Shown here one piece after another: positions 57,867-64,000 of a stretch of DNA of 64,000 nucleotides (positions are counted from its first letter, which is position 1; each line of letters starts with the position of its first letter). The position numbers were made by a program, and so were the translations under genes. Source of the DNA: Evernia prunastri. Lineage: Eukaryota; Ascomycota; Lecanoromycetes; Lecanorales; Parmeliaceae. The stretch is from the NCBI GenBank assembly GCA_003184365.1, contig NKYR01000143.1, positions 1 through 64,000 on the forward strand, read 5' to 3'. A model generated the notes under the pieces. That model saw only the letters and a list, made by a program, of their open reading frames with translations, was not told the origin of the DNA and did not search any database.

Positions 57867-59509
57867 CTAATACTCTGGAAAACTAGGGTCGACGGACTGC
57901 CTCCACGCTCGCAGTCCTCCCGTAATATCTCCCATGACCTCGTATTTGGCGCAAGGCTTGAATGGTGGTAATTCCTTAAATTTATTCGCAGCCAGCTGCG
58001 AATCGTTCCCGTAGCGGCAGATGAAATATAATGGCGATCTGTCGGCGAGATTTGAGTTTCTGTTGATGGTCTCGTCCAGCTTCTCGATACTCGCCTCTAG
58101 GTCTCGACTGATGTCTGAGTAAGGAAGGTTTATGCTTCCTTTGAGGTGGCAGATGTCGAATTGCACCTTCTCTCGCACATCTACAAGAACATGTGGAGTT
58201 CCGGCGGATTCCCTGACCTTGCTGTATTCCTTGGCAGAGACCCTAGTGGTATTGATCACTGCTGCCGGGGAATCCAATGGGCAAAAGGCGCTAATTTCCG
58301 ATAAAGAATGTTCGGTGATAGTGGCTGTGTCAGAGCAGCTCGGACATCCCTTTCGCTTCCCCCGCAATTTGACGCTTCTGAACGCAGGGGTACTGTAAGC
58401 AGAGTATAGCAGTAGCGAGGGGGGAACAAGCTCGTATGGTGGTTTCGTCGGGTATTGATCTTCATCCTCTTGAAGTAAAGGGGAAAGCATCTTGATAGCC
58501 TCCATAGCCATGAGGACACCCATAACTCCAACAACAGGACCCAGTATACCACCTTCACCGCACGTCAAGACACTCTCAGCTGGCGGAGGTTTTGGAAATA
58601 CACAGCGATAGCAGAAGCCACCTGGATTGTCGTGGCTTTTTGGAGGGTTGTTAAGAACCATGAGCTGCCCTTCCGTACGAAGGGCGGACGCTGTGATCAC
58701 AGGCTTCCCCGCAAGCACGGCTGCATCTGATATGAGGTATCGCGTACTAGGACGGTCTGTACAGTCGAGGATGAGGTCGTATTTTCGCATAGTCTCAACG
58801 GCTATCTCAGGTTCCAAGCTGTAGTGGTGGGCAACGTATTGATTCAACGAGTTCCGGCTGATCTGGTCAGCATGCGCTGGATTTACAGGCCTCTATTGAC
58901 TCACTCCGTCAAGTTTTGCACAGCGCTGTCCACCTTCCTCAGACCAAGCCACTTCTCGGTATGTAGGACCTGACGGTGAAGGTTGGATAGCTCGACCGTA
59001 TCACCATCTATGAGGCCGATTTTTCCCACCCCGGCGCCGGCGAGGTAGGTGGCAGCTGGACATCCTAAACCTCCTACACCCACGATCAAGACCGAGACAT
59101 TTCTAAGCCGTAGCTGACCTGTCCCAACTCGCGTCAGCAAAAGCCGGGGAATACATTTCAAAGAGCTTGGCCCACCTCTCAGACCAATCTCTGGCATTAT
59201 CAGCTGCCTTCCATACCTCTTATATTCTTCTGGCGCCAATTCCCAGCTGTGGCTCCGCTCGCCTTTCAGAGGCAATTCCAGTTGGTCGACAAGACTCTCA
59301 AAGTTTTTCACATTACCGTTGGCTACCTGGAACGGAGGATGAGAGATGGACTGGATCTGCGAGCGGCCATTGGTGTCAAAATGGGCAGGTGCGGCTTGGT
59401 TGTAGTGGGCTTCCGCGTCCGTAAGTTGCGTTCGTAAGTCTGCTAATATGCCTTCAATTGAGGCAATCTGGGCTCGAAGGCTCAGCACCAGATTATTTGA
59501 TGGGCCCAT
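57867..59509 (-). CDS. UBA4: Adenylyltransferase/sulfurtransferase UBA4 (MOCS3 type)
   Basis: Activates and thiocarboxylates the ubiquitin-like URM1 for thiolation of the wobble uridine of cytosolic tRNAs and for urmylation. In fungi making molybdenum cofactor it also acts on the molybdopterin synthase small subunit. Exons are 59509-59176, 59118-58905 and 58857-57867, 512 residues. The E1-like half shows [18 protein letters not shown], the ATP loop [23 protein letters not shown], two zinc CxxC pairs (CYRC and CPSC) and the conserved Cys in [13 protein letters not shown]. The C-terminal rhodanese domain has [10 protein letters not shown] with the catalytic Cys. Introns are 57 bp (59119-59175, a multiple of three) and 47 bp (58858-58904; the acceptor GATCAG keeps NLTDRNSLNQY in frame). 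Met at 59509 is preferred by similarity; the frame stays open to 59620. Divergent from SLX9. Confidence 0.93.
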
Positions 59510-59891
59510 CCTGAGGCTCGTTTTCTGAGAACCATACATACGGAGGATACATGAGAAGGCGCTGGGAAAGTGTTCGGAATGCGGAAAAAGGGAGTGATCA
59601 TGGAAAAGATAGTAGGGCAAGATCTTAGGGCACAGCGCAACAGCAGTCTAGCGCGTAAATAATCCAGCCAATTTATGTACTGAAATACAAGTGTTAGGGC
59701 TGACTAGTGCAAACTCCAATAGGAGTTTTCTCCTTGTATACCACGTAACACTAGGTGTATTATTACAAGCGCTAAACTTTTGACGCTGGCTGAGGTTTAG
59801 AAACACTTATACCTAAGGTAGGTAACTCTACGTCCCTTCGTGCCATTTGGATCTTCCAAACGGAGCCGTTACAGAGTGTCTAGATACAACA
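59510..59891. promoter_or_regulatory. Shared divergent promoter UBA4/SLX9
   Basis: About 380 bp separate the two start codons. No well-defined box can be named from the sequence. Confidence 0.5.
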
Positions 59892-60550
59892 ATGGTACGT
59901 CGTTGACACATTCTCCTCCTCCCAAATCCAGCCAACTAACCTCTCACCAGGCCCCCCTCCCACCTAGCGCCAAACCCGCCAGCAAACCCACCCACGCCCT
60001 CTCCTCTCCCTACAGGACCCCCCACAAACTCAACAAGGCCCCCACCAAGCGCGAAAAGCGCATCTCCAAACACGCCACCCTCCTCTCCCGCATCACCAAG
60101 ACCGCCCCAAAGTCCAAAGTTGCCAAACGGCGACGTTCCAGCAAGAAGCTCGTCACGGGTCTCGATTCCCTCGCGGACGCTCTGCCCGGATCTACCAAGA
60201 ATGCCGCAACCGATGACAATGACGATGACGGTGAAGCGTGGGAGGGTATCGCGGACAAGGATTCCGGCGTGAAGATCAAGCACAAGAGTCTGAAGAGCAG
60301 GCCCGGCGCCGGGAAGAAGAAGGAGAGATTGGTCGCGATGGAGAGGGAGCGGTTTGCGAAAAATTTGGCGGAGATGAGCGCTGGGTCCGCGTCGCGGGAT
60401 GTTGCGGCTGATGGAGGGATGGCTGTGGATGGGAAAGAGGGCGAGGGGACGAAAGGTGGGAGCCAAGACCGGTGGGCTGCGATTCGGGGGTTCATAAGTC
60501 AGACTATGGAACGGAGGCCGGGAGGAGAGGCTGGGCTGGGGAAGGTGTGA
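59892..60550 (+). CDS. SLX9: Ribosome biogenesis protein SLX9
   Basis: Nucleolar factor of 40S precursor maturation and export (SLX9/FAM207A family). The start codon forms an exon of its own: ATG at 59892-59894 is followed at once by GTACGT, and a 56-bp intron ends at 59950 (CTCACCAG). Exon 2 (59951-60550) completes 200 residues beginning MAPLPPSAKP. Diagnostic blocks are KREKRISKHATLLSRI, KRRRSSKKLVTGLDSLADAL, VKIKHKSLKSRPGAGKKKER, ERFAKNLAEM and WAAIRGFISQTM, in family order. The region between is acidic. Without the intron, no suitable ATG would precede the conserved frame, which supports this model. The neighbour on the other strand, UBA4, acts on tRNA modification; co-regulation with translation is possible but inferred. 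Confidence 0.88.
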
Positions 60551-61089
60551 AGGGAAGAGAGGGACTAGATCGCTACAAGATACTGCTGAGGAATACTGCT
60601 GAGGCTAGTCGGTGGGATCGCTACGTGACCTTGCTGGTATCACAAGACGGCCGTCGAGCTTCGGCTGGGCAGAGGCTTGAGATTAGCCTTTGGCAAGACG
60701 ATACTCTGTTGGGGTTTCGATCAGAATGCACAAAGGAGGGGCGAATGTGTGCTTGCAAGAGAGCTGGCCGCACGCTTTGGGTTGCTGATGAATCCAAGCG
60801 TTGTTTGCGGATCCAATGTACAATCAGAGCGATGGGAAGGCGCGGCCGATAGGCTCAGAGATGCCCCAATAAGTCAATTTGTCAAGGCAAGGAAGAGACA
60901 AACAAATCAGGAGATCGAAGCTACCGGACAACATCGATCACGCGTGAAGATCAGCAAGTACTACTGCAATAAGCCGTTGAAACCTCTTGGGCACGCAGCT
61001 TCTGAACACTAGATGATATATACACGCCGATGGTACAATCTCTTTCTCCATTGCTTCAAATCAACGCCCATCACCGCAAAAGTAGCAGC
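60551..61089. other. Intergenic, convergent 3' ends
   Basis: Lies between SLX9 and CYT1. Frames at 60472-60852 and 60677-61012 have no recognisable features and overlap the SLX9 3' region. Confidence 0.45.
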
Positions 61090-62354
61090 TCAATGTCCTG
61101 CAGACGAACGGTCCTGAGGGTTTCCACGGGTAGGAGGGTTGTAAACGATTTTTCTTGTCTTGATCGGACTCCATTTGTATCTATGGACAGGATGGTTAGC
61201 AATCGTACCACTCTGAAAGTGTCATGGAATGACGAACCTCTTTACCCATATGCTCAGAGCCAGCAACGCGCTTGTAATGACAATGGTAGCAACACCCATC
61301 TTCTTCCTCTGGTCCATCTCTGGCTCCGCGGACCAATTCAGGAATTCAACCACATCCTTTGCCATTTGGGATGTTGTAGCGGGTGTGCCATCTTCGTATT
61401 CGACTAAACCATCGTAGAGGACGCGAGCCATTGCAATGCCTGGCAAACATTATCAGCTGCTTAATCTATATCGAAGACCACAGATAGACTCACCAGTGCC
61501 AGGGAAGTAAGGGTTGAAGTTCAAACCAGCAGCAACAGTCGCACCTGGAGGCGGCTCCTCTGGATATCCAGTCAATAGGGAGAAAATATAGTTGCAGCCC
61601 CCATGTCTAGCCTTCACCATCAAGCTGAGATCCGGTGGGAGAGCTCCATTGTTCGCCGCACGGGCAGCCTCGTCGTTCTTGTAAGGTGCGGGGATATAGT
61701 CCGATATCTTCCCTGGTCTCTTTTCGATCTCACCTTCGTCGTTGGGCCCGGTGTCGTATTCATTCTCTTCGGCCATAGCTTTCATTTCGTCGACGGTATG
61801 GGAGGAGCCAACAAGTGATCGCCAAGGGATGCGGTTGAGGGAGTGGCAAGATGAGCAGACCTCGCGGTAGACTTGGAAGCCACGTCGTAGACTGTTTGTC
61901 GTTAGCGAAGACTGTGGTAGTTGGGGCAGAAAAAGCGTACGTTTGGTGGTCGAAAGTTTTTGTAAACTTCTCATGTTCCCAGGGATATTTGGTAGGGTGC
62001 AATCTACGGCTATCTTCAGCGCGGTGTCCACCACTATCCATCAAAAAAAACGAGTGTACCCTTCTTCTTGCGGTGTCATTGCGTATAGAGTAGGACCGTA
62101 GAGATGATAGTACCACGCCATTGACCCTAGAGCTACAGCAGTGGTAGCGGTCCCAGCTACTGTCAAGCGGAAGGGTGAGGCGGCAGCTTCCGATGCAGCA
62201 TCTTTTGATGAAGAGGCGGTAGAGCGCTGGGGAAGGGTTAGCTTGTCACAGGCTGCCAATGGATCGAGGGATATATTACGGTCGCCGTTCGCCCCAGAGA
62301 GCTGCGGGCATTGCCAACCGTACGCGCAGAGCGCAGTGCTGTGCGTGCCAACAT
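61090..62354 (-). CDS. CYT1: Cytochrome c1, mitochondrial (complex III)
   Basis: Haem subunit of the cytochrome bc1 complex, anchored in the inner mitochondrial membrane and passing electrons to cytochrome c. Six exons: 62354-62280, 62226-62060, 62003-61941, 61891-61494, 61439-61238 and 61180-61090, 331 residues. The N-terminus ([19 protein letters not shown]) is a basic presequence, followed by a hydrophobic sorting segment ([20 protein letters not shown]). The haem site is [10 protein letters not shown] (CxxCH). [20 protein letters not shown] and [19 protein letters not shown] are family blocks. The axial Met is in [12 protein letters not shown]. The C-terminal anchor [20 protein letters not shown] ends with [16 protein letters not shown]. 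Every intron is 49-57 bp. The total length is an exact multiple of three. Divergent from the DAHP synthase gene. Confidence 0.95.
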
Positions 62355-62676
62355 GGTGCCCTCTCGACGGACTTGGTACAAAGGAAATGACCGGACAATG
62401 GATGATGTTGCTGCTATGGAGCGGAGGGTGGAAAGTGAGATCAACGACGACTCGATTTTGGTGCTCTGCTTCTGCTTGGCTTGCTTGGCGAATTTTGGTT
62501 GGCTTTGATTTCTGTTACATCTGATTCGTCAAGAAAGGCTTGGCGCTAAGCATGGAATTCGCGGTGTTTGTCGGCTTTATCAATTTTCTTACTGTACTCT
62601 ACCACTACGTAATCCCTTTCCCACCGCCCAGCAACTTCCCTCCCCCATTACTCTCTCATTTTCAAAAGTATCCACA
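62355..62676. promoter_or_regulatory. Shared divergent promoter CYT1/ARO3
   Basis: 322 bp between the two start codons, with CT-rich stretches next to the ARO3 start (CCCTTTCCCACC, TCCCTCCCCC-like), common in fungal promoters. No exact TGACTCA box was seen. Confidence 0.5.

Positions 62677-64000
<1,324 letters not shown>

Noticed and set aside
60472..61012. Frames of 126 and 111 codons downstream of SLX9
   Set aside because: They start inside or just after SLX9 in other frames and show no features.

Overview
The window comes from a filamentous ascomycete (Pezizomycotina). Genes carry many short introns of about 47-57 bp with GT...AG borders, codon use is balanced to GC-rich, and the recognisable proteins are fungal housekeeping orthologues. 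It is split sharply in two. Positions 1 to about 34.6 kb are an AT-rich block with no intact gene. Reading it by eye, CpA/TpG and CpC/GpG are almost absent while CpG is kept, the signature of repeat-induced point mutation (RIP). From about 34.9 kb to the right end the sequence is ordinary gene-bearing DNA. A second small AT-rich island lies at about 54.16-54.95 kb.

The AT-rich block is a graveyard of LTR retrotransposons. A minus-strand Ty3/Gypsy relic occupies the left end (integrase about 86-280, reverse transcriptase box at 1524-1552). A minus-strand Ty1/Copia relic lies at about 5.03-11.80 kb. A 10.78 kb minus-strand Gypsy element at 19471-30250 has two 202-bp LTRs and a 5-bp target duplication. 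A second LTR-like pair at 14934-15116 and 30640-30831 surrounds it, which suggests nested insertion. In every reverse transcriptase the catalytic aspartates have been converted to asparagine by transitions, and stops interrupt all frames. Hairpin/MITE-like elements sit at the border (34343-34425, 34434-34619).

Just right of the border are TGS1 (snRNA cap hypermethylase) and a 5-kb zone holding several near-identical fragments of a RecQ-family helicase on the minus strand, stitched together at single n characters and one 21-n gap. At least one copy has a frameshift. This zone is partly an assembly construct, and its copy number and order cannot be trusted.

The right half holds HIS1 (histidine synthesis), a lysine/alanine-rich coiled-coil protein, a possible small Cys-rich protein, an unidentified 938-residue protein, an archaemetzincin metalloprotease, a compact two-BIR plus C2H2 zinc-finger protein, an AT-hook protein, UBA4 (tRNA thiolation/urmylation E1), SLX9 (ribosome biogenesis), CYT1 (cytochrome c1) and an ARO3-type DAHP synthase cut by the right edge. 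UBA4/SLX9 and CYT1/ARO3 are divergent pairs sharing short promoters. The genes do not form one pathway; this is a normal mosaic of housekeeping and lineage-specific genes. I found no convincing entirely new system. The most unusual items are the BIR-BIR-C2H2 protein, the RecQ array beside the RIP compartment, the nested and RIP-inactivated retroelements, and a hairpin element that supplies a stop codon at 46.6 kb.
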